A DNA stretch of 50,216 bases from Oscillospiraceae bacterium (GTDB taxonomy: Bacteria > Bacillota > Clostridia > Saccharofermentanales > Saccharofermentanaceae): assembly GCA_902787975.1 (NCBI GenBank), contig CADAIP010000018.1, positions 1-50,216 of the forward strand, in the 5' to 3' direction. Both the position numbers and the translations under genes were made by a program. Each line of letters starts with the position of its first letter. Positions within the stretch are counted from its first letter, which is position 1. This document shows, piece by piece, positions 8,023-14,934 of the stretch. The notes below the pieces were generated by a model. It did no database searches and had not been told where the DNA came from. It worked only from the letters and a program-made list of their open reading frames with translations.

Positions 8023-9672
8023 TCAGCTTATCGTCTTCCCGGTAGGTTTATTAAAAAAGATCTTCTCTGCGGTAAAGCCCAATACGACGCTTCCGTTCCT
8101 GAAAAAAGAGAAAACGGAAGACTTCTTGTCATGATCGTTCTTGACCAGGAGCTTGTCGAAAGTGCCTGTCTCACCGGTCTTTGCCAGGTAATCCAAGGCA
8201 TCGTTGCCGTATTCCTCAGGAATCGAGAAATCCAGTCTGTCGCAAAGCCCGGCACGGAGGAGCCACGGCTGTACGGACAGAGACAGAGGAGCGTCGGCAC
8301 CCGGAAAGATGGAGTGGCGCTTGATCGTAAACTTATATCTCTTACTCTTCAGCTTCTTAACGTTGACCGAGTAATAAGCCGGGAACGGAGGACCAGTGAA
8401 GTCATCGAAAACATCAGAGACATCCTCATTGCCGAGATCCTGCCAGCCGGAATTGATCTTGACCTTGTCATCTTTTGTAAACTCGTTTATCGCCTTGTCT
8501 ATCTCGGCCTGAACGTCTCTGGAGAATTCGAGGTCGGAGTACAGCTTGTTCGTCTGGTGACGGACAAAAGATGAATATGTTGCTTCGAGAAGGAGCTTTA
8601 ATCTCTTGACCTTCTGGTCAGGGAAGAGACGGAGAGCCCTTGCGATCCTGATCGCGCTCTCGGGCAGGTTGGCACCGTAATCTCCGGATTCGAACCTGAT
8701 CCTTGCATCGTGATATACCTGAAGGTAGATGTTATAGGCGAGGATGGGGTCGGGATTGCCGGCATCGCCCATGAGGAGCATGTCCGCAAACTTGAGCTTT
8801 GCCTCGGAAACATTGTAGTTGGAAGCTATTGCAAAGTAAGCGAATGCCTTGTCGTAGTCGGGTGTGCCGAGTTTGCCGTCATAGTAGATGAAGCCCAGGG
8901 CATTGGCCGCATATCCGAATCCGAATTCCTTGAGGAGAATGGTAAGGAGTCTTACGGCTTCCCTGTAATCGCAATGGAAGGCGCTGTTGCCGCCGTTGCA
9001 TGCAAATGCCTTTATCTTGAGTGCTTCGAAAACATGGTTCTCGCACAGTTCATTAGTGAAATCAACGAAGTGCGCGATAACATCTTCGGAAGCATCGGAA
9101 AGAAGCAGATTGTTATCCCAGTGATTAAGGAATACGAGCATCTGGTCCTTTGTATAGGTGCGTTCTTCGGGCGGAAGATCTTTATTTTCCTCATAATTGT
9201 CGATGAGATTAAGGAGGGCAGGGATACCCAGGACTGTGGAAGCAGTGCCTGTGGGGAAATTGCCGTTCTCGTCTAACGCATCAGCTACTCTGGCGATCTT
9301 TATGAGGACCGTCATGATCATCTCCTCGTCAGTCTCAGGGAGCGGAGGCAGCGGGAAATCAAGGATGTTGTCGGGATCGGGCCCCAAAAGCTCATCAAGA
9401 CACAGATCTTCGTAGAAATAGGTGGTTATGGGACACCACCAGTCAAAAGCGAAGTCCTTGAAAGATGTCTTCTCTTCTTCGAAATGCTGGAGCGCAGTCT
9501 TAAGATCCGATAAAAGCATCGGATATTCATTCTCACACTGGACATCAAAACCTGCTTCGGGATAAGCGTCAAGATCGCTTCCGCCTACTGTCTCGATCCA
9601 GCCTATATCGTATCTGCAAAGATCGATCAACTTGTCCTGTGTCATAAAAATGTAGGGTCTGCGTTTGCTCAT
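8023..9672 (-). CDS. Sel1-like repeat protein, function unknown
   Basis: This is a 549-residue soluble protein without a signal peptide. At about residues 245-320 it has two to three helical-hairpin units of the Sel1/TPR type: AANALGFIYYDGKLGTPDYD, KAFAYFAIAS, EAKLKFADMLLMGDAGNPDP and ILAYNIYLQVYHDA. The first 230 residues are acidic and rich in aromatic residues, and the last 130 form a beta-rich region. Sel1 repeats usually mediate protein-protein contacts. The promoter -10 box ends only six bases before the ATG, so the message looks leaderless. The gene is separated from glmS by a strong hairpin and appears to be monocistronic. Confidence 0.65.
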   Translation of the reverse strand: MSKRRPYIFMTQDKLIDLCRYDIGWIETVGGSDLDAYPEAGFDVQCENEYPMLLSDLKTALQHFEEEKTSFKDFAFDWWCPITTYFYEDLCLDELLGPDPDNILDFPLPPLPETDEEMIMTVLIKIARVADALDENGNFPTGTASTVLGIPALLNLIDNYEENKDLPPEERTYTKDQMLVFLNHWDNNLLLSDASEDVIAHFVDFTNELCENHVFEALKIKAFACNGGNSAFHCDYREAVRLLTILLKEFGFGYAANALGFIYYDGKLGTPDYDKAFAYFAIASNYNVSEAKLKFADMLLMGDAGNPDPILAYNIYLQVYHDARIRFESGDYGANLPESAIRIARALRLFPDQKVKRLKLLLEATYSSFVRHQTNKLYSDLEFSRDVQAEIDKAINEFTKDDKVKINSGWQDLGNEDVSDVFDDFTGPPFPAYYSVNVKKLKSKRYKFTIKRHSIFPGADAPLSLSVQPWLLRAGLCDRLDFSIPEEYGNDALDYLAKTGETGTFDKLLVKNDHDKKSSVFSFFRNGSVVLGFTAEKIFFNKPTGKTIS

Positions 9673-9678
9673 GTCTAC

Positions 9679-9684
9679 ATTATA
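9679..9684 (-). promoter_or_regulatory. -10 box placed for a leaderless transcript
   Basis: The minus strand reads TATAAT, then the six bases GTAGAC, then the ATG at 9672. The expected initiation site, about 7 bases after the -10 box, is the A of the start codon. No Shine-Dalgarno sequence precedes this ATG or the next in-frame ATG (codon 10). The -35 region (TTAATA at 16 bp spacing) is a partial match. Confidence 0.55.
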
Positions 9685-9714
9685 TACGCGCTCTTAAAGG
9701 TATTAAAGACTTGA

Positions 9715-9746
9715 CAACCCCGATATGAGGACAGATATCGGGGTTG
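9715..9746 (-). terminator. Hairpin terminator after glmS
   Basis: A perfect 12-bp inverted repeat (CAACCCCGATAT and its complement) flanks an 8-nt loop, 34 bp beyond the glmS stop. The run after the stem on the minus strand (TCAAGTCTTTAA) is a poor U-tract, so termination may be incomplete or may depend on other factors. The hairpin also insulates the downstream Sel1-like gene. Confidence 0.6.
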
Positions 9747-9779
9747 GTCATATTGGTTTTATTTGATTTTCGGGATGTG

Positions 9780-11630
9780 TTACTCGACCGTAACGCTCTT
9801 TGCGAGGTTACGTGGCTTATCAACGTCGAGACCTCTTGCACAGGATACGTAGTATGCCAGAAGCTGGAGTGGAACGACAGCAAGAGATGCGGAGAAGAGC
9901 TCGTTGATCTTGGGCACATAGACTACGAAGTCTGCCGTATCTTCGATCGCGTAGTTGCCGAAAGACGTAAGGGCCATGAGGTAAGCTCCGCGGGCTCTTG
10001 TCTCAACGAGGTTGGAAAGTGTCTTTTCATAGAGGTTGCTCTGTGTAAGAACACCAATAACGAAAGTTCCTTCCTCAATAAGGCTGATCGTGCCGTGCTT
10101 TAATTCGCCTGCTGCATAAGCTTCGCTGTGGATGTAGGAAATCTCCTTCATCTTAAGGCTGCCTTCCAATGTGATCGCATAGTCGATGCCACGGCCGATG
10201 AAGAAGATGTCCTTCTGTGCTGCGAGTTTTGCCGCAAACCACTGGAGACGCTCCTTGTCTTCAAGGACCTTGTTGATCTTTGCTGGAATCGACATAACTT
10301 CTTCTGTGAGCCCTTTTGCCTGTTCTTCGCTGATCGTACCCTTTACAAGAGCGAACTTGATTGCAAGGACATAGCTTACTGCGAGCTGTGCGGAATATGC
10401 CTTTGTTGTAGCAACTGAGATCTCAGGGCCTGCAAGTGTGTAGAGGACATAGTCTGCTTCACGTGCGATAGAAGAACCGACAACGTTTACGATAGCCAGA
10501 GTCTTAAGGCCGTTCGCTTTTGCGTCTCTTAATGCAGCGAGGGAGTCTGCCGTCTCGCCGGACTGGCTGATGATGACGCAGAGGGCATCTTTATTGAGTG
10601 GCATTGTTCTGTATCTGAACTCTGAAGCGAGCTCGCATCTTACGGGAATACCCGCAAGTGATTCCATGATGTATTGTGTGCAGCATCCGACGTGATAAGC
10701 AGAGCCGCATGCAACGATATAGATCTGGTTGAATGTCTTGATGATATCATCGGTAAGATTTGAAGCAGAAAGATCGATCTTGTAGTTGTCTCCGTCAGGG
10801 ACGATAACTGAACCCAGTGTATCGGATACTGCCTTGGGCTGCTCGTGGATCTCCTTCATCATGAAGTGCTCGAAGCCGCCCTTTTCTGCAGAAGCTGCAT
10901 CCCAGTCGATCTCTGTGGGAGTCTTTTCGATCGTGTCACCGTCGAGGTTATAGAACGTTACCTTGCCTTCTTCAAGGCAAGCCATCTCAAGATCGTCGAT
11001 GTAGTAAACAGTTCTTGTGTACTTGAGGATCGCGGGAACGTCGGATGCGAGATATGAAGCATCCTTGTCGCAGCCGATGATCATCGGTGAATCCTTACGT
11101 GCAACGAAGATCTTGCCCGGATGATCCTTGAACATTACTGCGAGAGCATAAGAGCCTCTTACACGTACCATGGTCTTGGCGAGTGCTTCGATCGGATCGT
11201 GTGTGTATTTCTTGTAGTAGTAGTCGATAGTCTTGATGGCGACCTCGGTATCTGTCTCGGAATAGAACTTGTATCCCTTGCGGATCATCTTGTCGCGGAG
11301 TTCCTGATAGTTCTCGATGATGCCGTTATGTACGCCTACTACGTTGTAGTCATCTACGATGTGGGGGTGTGCATTGTTCTCTGTAGGTTCGCCGTGGGTT
11401 GCCCATCTTGTATGGCCGATGCCGCAGCTTCCCTTGAGAGCGGCGCCGCCGTCAGTCTTTTCCGAAAGAACCTTAAGTCTGCCCTTTGCCTTGACGACAA
11501 CAGGATTTGAGTCGCCGTTTCTTACAGCGAGGCCTGCTGAGTCGTAACCTCTGTACTCAAGCTTTGCAAGGCCGTCCAAGAGGATAGGGGCTGCTTTCTT
11601 CTTTCCTGTGTAACCAACGATTCCGCACAT
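9780..11630 (-). CDS. glmS: Glutamine--fructose-6-phosphate aminotransferase
   Basis: The 616-residue protein has the normal length for GlmS. It begins MCGIVGYTGKKKAAPILLDG, where Cys2 becomes the N-terminal nucleophile of the glutaminase domain after methionine removal. It continues with LEYRGYDSAG and the GHTRWATHG loop. Two SIS sugar-isomerase domains follow from about residue 290 (ISQSGETADS, then GRGIDYAITLEGSLKMKEIS). The protein ends in DKPRNLAKSVTVE, the usual family tail. It makes glucosamine-6-phosphate for peptidoglycan and amino-sugar glycans. The 5' leader is short (about 28 nt from the predicted start site), and no glmS ribozyme core is visible upstream. Confidence 0.98.
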   Translation of the reverse strand: MCGIVGYTGKKKAAPILLDGLAKLEYRGYDSAGLAVRNGDSNPVVVKAKGRLKVLSEKTDGGAALKGSCGIGHTRWATHGEPTENNAHPHIVDDYNVVGVHNGIIENYQELRDKMIRKGYKFYSETDTEVAIKTIDYYYKKYTHDPIEALAKTMVRVRGSYALAVMFKDHPGKIFVARKDSPMIIGCDKDASYLASDVPAILKYTRTVYYIDDLEMACLEEGKVTFYNLDGDTIEKTPTEIDWDAASAEKGGFEHFMMKEIHEQPKAVSDTLGSVIVPDGDNYKIDLSASNLTDDIIKTFNQIYIVACGSAYHVGCCTQYIMESLAGIPVRCELASEFRYRTMPLNKDALCVIISQSGETADSLAALRDAKANGLKTLAIVNVVGSSIAREADYVLYTLAGPEISVATTKAYSAQLAVSYVLAIKFALVKGTISEEQAKGLTEEVMSIPAKINKVLEDKERLQWFAAKLAAQKDIFFIGRGIDYAITLEGSLKMKEISYIHSEAYAAGELKHGTISLIEEGTFVIGVLTQSNLYEKTLSNLVETRARGAYLMALTSFGNYAIEDTADFVVYVPKINELFSASLAVVPLQLLAYYVSCARGLDVDKPRNLAKSVTVE

Positions 11631-11664
11631 AATAAGAAATCTCCCTCTTATTTTTAATTGATGT

Positions 11665-11673
11665 ATTCTATCA
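11665..11673 (-). promoter_or_regulatory. Extended -10 promoter of glmS
   Basis: The minus strand reads TGATAGAAT, a TGn-extended -10 box, 35 bases before the glmS start. A purine-rich ribosome site (AGAGGGAGA) follows. The implied leader is too short to hold a glmS ribozyme. Confidence 0.5.
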
Positions 11674-11772
11674 CATCTCGATAGGGGTGTATAAAAACTC
11701 TATGGGTATGATAACTATGCTCTTACGGTATAATGTTCACAAAAAATTTTCGTCATATGTCGAAAATGGCTA

Positions 11773-11801
11773 TTGATAATTGACCGCAAACCATTTAAAG
11801 T
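11773..11801 (+). promoter_or_regulatory. Promoter of sufCB
   Basis: TTGATA (11773-11778) and TAAAGT (11796-11801) are separated by 17 bp and match five and four of six consensus bases. Initiation is expected near 11808, just before the palindrome at 11814-11830 and about 60 bases before the sufC start. Confidence 0.5.
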
Positions 11802-11813
11802 AAGTTGGTTTTA

Positions 11814-11830
11814 TATAGGCGGCGCCTATA
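11814..11830. promoter_or_regulatory. 17-bp perfect palindrome, candidate operator of sufCB
   Basis: The sequence is TATAGGCG-G-CGCCTATA: eight-base arms with complete complementarity around one central base. It lies directly downstream of the predicted start site of sufCB, where a bound repressor would block elongation or open-complex formation. In many Bacillota, iron-sulfur assembly genes are controlled by Rrf2-family regulators (IscR/SufR-like). No such regulator gene lies in this window, so the identity of the binder is inference. Confidence 0.5.
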
Positions 11831-11868
11831 GGTGCCGGATATGTTCCTTAAGAAAGGGTATTGAGTAT

Positions 11869-12594
11869 ATGCTCGAATTACAAAACATCAGTTTCCATGC
11901 GGATGACAAAGACATCCTCAAGGACATAAATCTAAAGATCGACGACAAGTTTGTCGCTATCACGGGACCCAACGGAAGCGGTAAGTCCACATTGCTCAAG
12001 ATAATCATGGGCATCATCACGCCTACGTCAGGCAGGATCCTGTTTGACGGTCAGGATATCACGGATCTTCCGGTCAACGAGCGTGCAAACCTCGGAATCA
12101 GCTTTGCTTTCCAGCAGCCGGTAAGGTTCAAGGGCCTTAAGGTCAAGGACCTTCTCAGCATAGCTGCAGGCAAGGACGTCAGCAAGGATTGCTCTTACTT
12201 GAGATCTGTCGGTCTCTGTCCCAGAGATTATCTGAACCGTGAGATCAACGATACGCTCTCAGGCGGTGAGATGAAGAGAATAGAGATTGCCATGGCAGCT
12301 GCAAGGGGCGGTAAGATGAGCCTTTTCGATGAGCCTGAGGCAGGAATCGACCTCTGGAGTTTCCAGAGTCTGATAGAAGTTTTCGAGAATCTCCGTAACA
12401 TCACTAACGGAAATATCCTGATCATCAGTCACCAGGAGAGGATCCTGGAGATTGCCGACAAGATCATCTATCTCAAGGATGGTCAGGTCGACAGATACGA
12501 CGAATCAGCCAAGATTATGGATGAGCTCAATATGAGAAGAAAGGGCGGATGCGATTGCGCATATGGCCAGAAGGGGGTGTCCTGCAATGGATGA
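11869..12594 (+). CDS. sufC: Fe-S cluster assembly ATPase SufC
   Basis: The start is set at MLELQNISF (11869), preceded by an AGAAAGGG ribosome site; an upstream in-frame ATG at 11773 would run through the promoter and palindrome. The 241-residue ABC ATPase has Walker A (GPNGSGKST, residues 33-41), the Q-loop (FAFQQPVRF), the signature LSGGEMKRIEIA, Walker B (MSLFDEPEAGID) and the H-loop (ISHQ). SufC energises cluster building on the SufB scaffold. The C-terminal tail holds three extra cysteines (GGCDCAYGQKGVSCNG). The gene overlaps sufB by 8 bp, so the two are translationally coupled. Confidence 0.93.
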   Translation: MLELQNISFHADDKDILKDINLKIDDKFVAITGPNGSGKSTLLKIIMGIITPTSGRILFDGQDITDLPVNERANLGISFAFQQPVRFKGLKVKDLLSIAAGKDVSKDCSYLRSVGLCPRDYLNREINDTLSGGEMKRIEIAMAAARGGKMSLFDEPEAGIDLWSFQSLIEVFENLRNITNGNILIISHQERILEIADKIIYLKDGQVDRYDESAKIMDELNMRRKGGCDCAYGQKGVSCNG

Positions 12595-13504
12595 TCTTGA
12601 AAAGAGAATGCTTAAAGAAGTAGCAGAATTAGACAGTCTTCCGGTTGGCGCTTTTAACATCAGATCAAACGGTAAGAGCGAGGGAAGATGCTCTACTGCA
12701 AATATTCAGATCGATTCCAGAGAGTCAGGTGACGGTATCAACGTCTACTTCAAGGACGGCACTAAGAACGAGTCATGCCACATCCCGGTAATCATTTCCA
12801 AGTCAGGCCACAAAGAGTGCGTTTATAACGACTTTTTCATTGGCGAAGACTGCGACGTTACAATCATTGCCGGCTGCGGAATCAGCAATTGCGGCGGTCA
12901 TGACAGCCAGCACGACGGAATCCACACTTTCCATGTCGGCAAGAATTCAAAGGTTAAGTACATTGAGAAGCACTATGGTGAGGGAACCGGAACAGGCAAG
13001 AGACTTATGAACCCTACAACGGTCGTATATCTTGAAGAAGGCTCCACAATGGACATGGACACCTCCCAGATCGCCGGAATCAACGATACTTACAGGATCA
13101 CAAAGGCAGAGATCGGCGCAGGTGCTACTCTCATCATGCACGACAAGATCCTCACAAACTTCGACCAGACTGCAAAGGCTGAGATCACAGTCGATCTCAA
13201 TGGTGATGACTCAGTATGCGACATCGTAAGCCGTGGCGTTGCAAAGGGCGAGTCCGAGCAGGATGTCATCATCGACATCTCCGGTAATGCCAGATGCAAG
13301 GGCCATGCCGAGTGTGACTCCATCATCATGGACAAGGGCGTTATCGTTGCCACACCTAAGCTCAAGGCTACATGCGTTGACGCTTCCCTCATCCATGAGG
13401 CCGCAATCGGTAAGATCGCAGGCGAGCAGATCACAAAGCTCATGACTCTCGGATTGAACGAGCAGGAAGCCGAGCAGAAGATCATTGAGGGATTCCTGAG
13501 ATAA
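12587..13504 (+). CDS. sufB: Short SufB-like Fe-S scaffold protein
   Basis: The start at 12587 has a strong AAGGGGGTG ribosome site; the in-frame ATG at 12563 lies deep in sufC. The 305-residue product is much shorter than classical SufB (about 460 or more residues). It retains the SufBD beta-helix core: CHIPVIISKSGHKE, NDFFIGEDCDVTIIAGCGIS, HTFHVGKNSKVKYIEKHYG, and the C-terminal CVDASLIHEAAIGKI with EQITKLMTLGL. There is no sufD, sufS or sufU gene beside it. This fits the minimal two-gene SufCB (SMS-type) systems described in archaea and anaerobic bacteria, in which a homodimeric SufB scaffold works with SufC. Confidence 0.88.
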   Translation: MDDLEKRMLKEVAELDSLPVGAFNIRSNGKSEGRCSTANIQIDSRESGDGINVYFKDGTKNESCHIPVIISKSGHKECVYNDFFIGEDCDVTIIAGCGISNCGGHDSQHDGIHTFHVGKNSKVKYIEKHYGEGTGTGKRLMNPTTVVYLEEGSTMDMDTSQIAGINDTYRITKAEIGAGATLIMHDKILTNFDQTAKAEITVDLNGDDSVCDIVSRGVAKGESEQDVIIDISGNARCKGHAECDSIIMDKGVIVATPKLKATCVDASLIHEAAIGKIAGEQITKLMTLGLNEQEAEQKIIEGFLR

Positions 13505-13543
13505 GAGTGAGGCGCCCTTTATTTTTGGTCTGATCTGGTATTC

Positions 13544-13647
13544 TGCAACTGTTGCCCCGAAAAATGCCCAACAATTGCATAAATCGGCCTTTTTGTGCAA
13601 TTGTTGCGGGTAAAAATGTGGAACAATTGCACACGGCAGTTTTTCGA
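13544..13647. repeat. Two tandem 52-bp units of inverted arms spaced 26 bp (element A)
   Basis: Each unit begins with TGCAAYTGTTGC and ends near AACAATTGCA. Unit 1 starts at 13544 and unit 2 at 13596. The four arms start at 13544, 13570, 13596 and 13622, exactly 26 bp apart, in alternating orientation. Each arm can pair with either neighbour. A related element with the same 26-bp spacing lies at 30873-30937, with a compensatory C-G to A-T change in the arms. It fills the gap between sufB and the DUF4236 gene and has no coding potential. Confidence 0.75.
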
Positions 13648-13741
13648 GACCACACTTGCAGATTATTTTCGAACCATGCCGTTTTGCTGTTTTACTTCAA
13701 AATCAGGTGCATTTCCTATATCTATAAAGACTTATTAATTG

Positions 13742-13750
13742 TGATAAAAT
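13742..13750 (+). promoter_or_regulatory. Extended -10 promoter of the DUF4236 gene
   Basis: The sequence TGATAAAAT is a TGn-extended -10 box, 34 bases before the ATG at 13784. A GGAGGG ribosome site lies between them. No convincing -35 hexamer is present. Confidence 0.45.
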
Positions 13751-13783
13751 AACTTTAACAATTTTTCACCGGAGGGCTGTCAT

Positions 13784-14776
13784 ATGGGACTTAATTTCCG
13801 CAAATCCATTTCACTGGGCAAAGGCTTGAAGCTTAACTTAAGCAAATCAGGACCGAGCGTTTCTTTCGGAAAGAGCGGATTCAGGCAGTCCGTTAACCTC
13901 AAGGGCCAGGCAAGAACCACTGTCGGCATTCCGGGAACAGGTGTTTATTACACCAAGACAAGCAACGTAAAGAACATTGTCGGAGGTCTTACCGGCAAGG
14001 ACGATTCAAAGGGTAAGAAATCAACAAAGAAAGATACAGCTGCAAAGGGTTCATCAACCAAGGCAGCAAAGGCTGCACCTGCAGCAAAGCAGGTAAACGA
14101 GGAACTTATTGCACAGTCCAAGGCACAGCTCGAGGAATTTGCAGCAGGAATCGAAGCGCTCAAGTCCGTACATAAGCAGTCTGACGGCTACATCGACTGG
14201 GAGGCTGTGGCAAACGGCGCGGTATCAGGACAGATCAGGGAACTCCAGCCTTTCGCACAGAGCGTTCTTGCTGGCGACATTGACGCATATTTCAGGGTTA
14301 TCGAGCAGGTAGGACCTTTTGATGATCTTCTCGAATACGGAAGCGGATTTGAGGTCGGCACTGACGATCCGAAGATCATGGAGATCGAGTTCCAGGTTAA
14401 GTCCGGAGACATCATCCCCACACAGTACCCTGACATGAAGGCAAGCGGCGAGATCGTAATGAAGGACTTCAGCAAGTCTGCTTATTTCGAGCTTGTTCAG
14501 GACTATGTATCAAGCACGATGCTCAGAGTCGCAAGAGATACTTTCGCGCTCCTGCCCGTGCAGACGGTCATCATCCACGCTGTTGATAAGATCTTAAATC
14601 CCGCTACGGGCAACGATGAGGAAGTAACGATCGCATCTGCAAAGATCAAGAGAGATGCTATGGCTACGCTGAATTTCGAGCGCATCGATCCTTCTGACTG
14701 CCTTGAGAGCTTCGAGAGCAACGTCAAGTTCAAGAAGACGACGGGATATTCTCCTGTTGACAGAGTTCTTCCATAA
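13784..14776 (+). CDS. DUF4236 domain protein
   Basis: The first 55 or so residues of this 330-residue protein are the DUF4236 motif: MGLNFRKSISLGKGLKLNLS, SGPSVSFGKSGF, and TTVGIPGTGVYYTK. A Lys/Ala/Ser-rich linker follows (about residues 70-110), and then a folded domain of about 220 residues that I cannot assign. DUF4236 is a small glycine/serine-rich beta module of unknown role, often found fused to varied partners. There is no signal peptide. The gene stands alone behind its own promoter, and the structured repeat lies upstream. Confidence 0.7.
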   Translation: MGLNFRKSISLGKGLKLNLSKSGPSVSFGKSGFRQSVNLKGQARTTVGIPGTGVYYTKTSNVKNIVGGLTGKDDSKGKKSTKKDTAAKGSSTKAAKAAPAAKQVNEELIAQSKAQLEEFAAGIEALKSVHKQSDGYIDWEAVANGAVSGQIRELQPFAQSVLAGDIDAYFRVIEQVGPFDDLLEYGSGFEVGTDDPKIMEIEFQVKSGDIIPTQYPDMKASGEIVMKDFSKSAYFELVQDYVSSTMLRVARDTFALLPVQTVIIHAVDKILNPATGNDEEVTIASAKIKRDAMATLNFERIDPSDCLESFESNVKFKKTTGYSPVDRVLP

Positions 14777-14934
14777 GCGGACAACTACAGGTCCGTTTAT
14801 TGACAGAATGTAAACTTTCAGTCGGAAATGTGATAACAAATTATCAGGTTTATTGTTTTTGAAAAATGTTCTGATTAGACTTTAAGCGTGGGTGTTTTTC
14901 ACCTGTAATCCAGAACAGACCACGAGGGTCATTT
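14777..14934 (+). other. Intergenic region with weak terminator and a small dyad
   Basis: Directly after the stop codon, CGGAC...GTCCG (14778-14795) followed by TTTATT is a weak terminator-like hairpin. TGATAA...TTATCA (14831-14846) is a six-base inverted repeat with a 4-nt centre and may be an operator for the downstream c-di-GMP gene. A GAGGG ribosome site precedes the ATG at 14935. No convincing promoter hexamers are seen. Confidence 0.35.

Noticed and set aside
8710..9276. Open frame of 188 codons opposite the Sel1-like gene
   Set aside because: It is antisense to a longer frame with repeat structure and its own promoter; no ribosome site.
11631..11868. Possible glmS ribozyme
   Set aside because: No ribozyme core sequence or its paired elements could be found, and the predicted leader is too short.
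13505..13783. CRISPR-like array suggested by repeated arms
   Set aside because: The units are inverted and directly adjacent, only two in number, and have no spacers or cas genes nearby.
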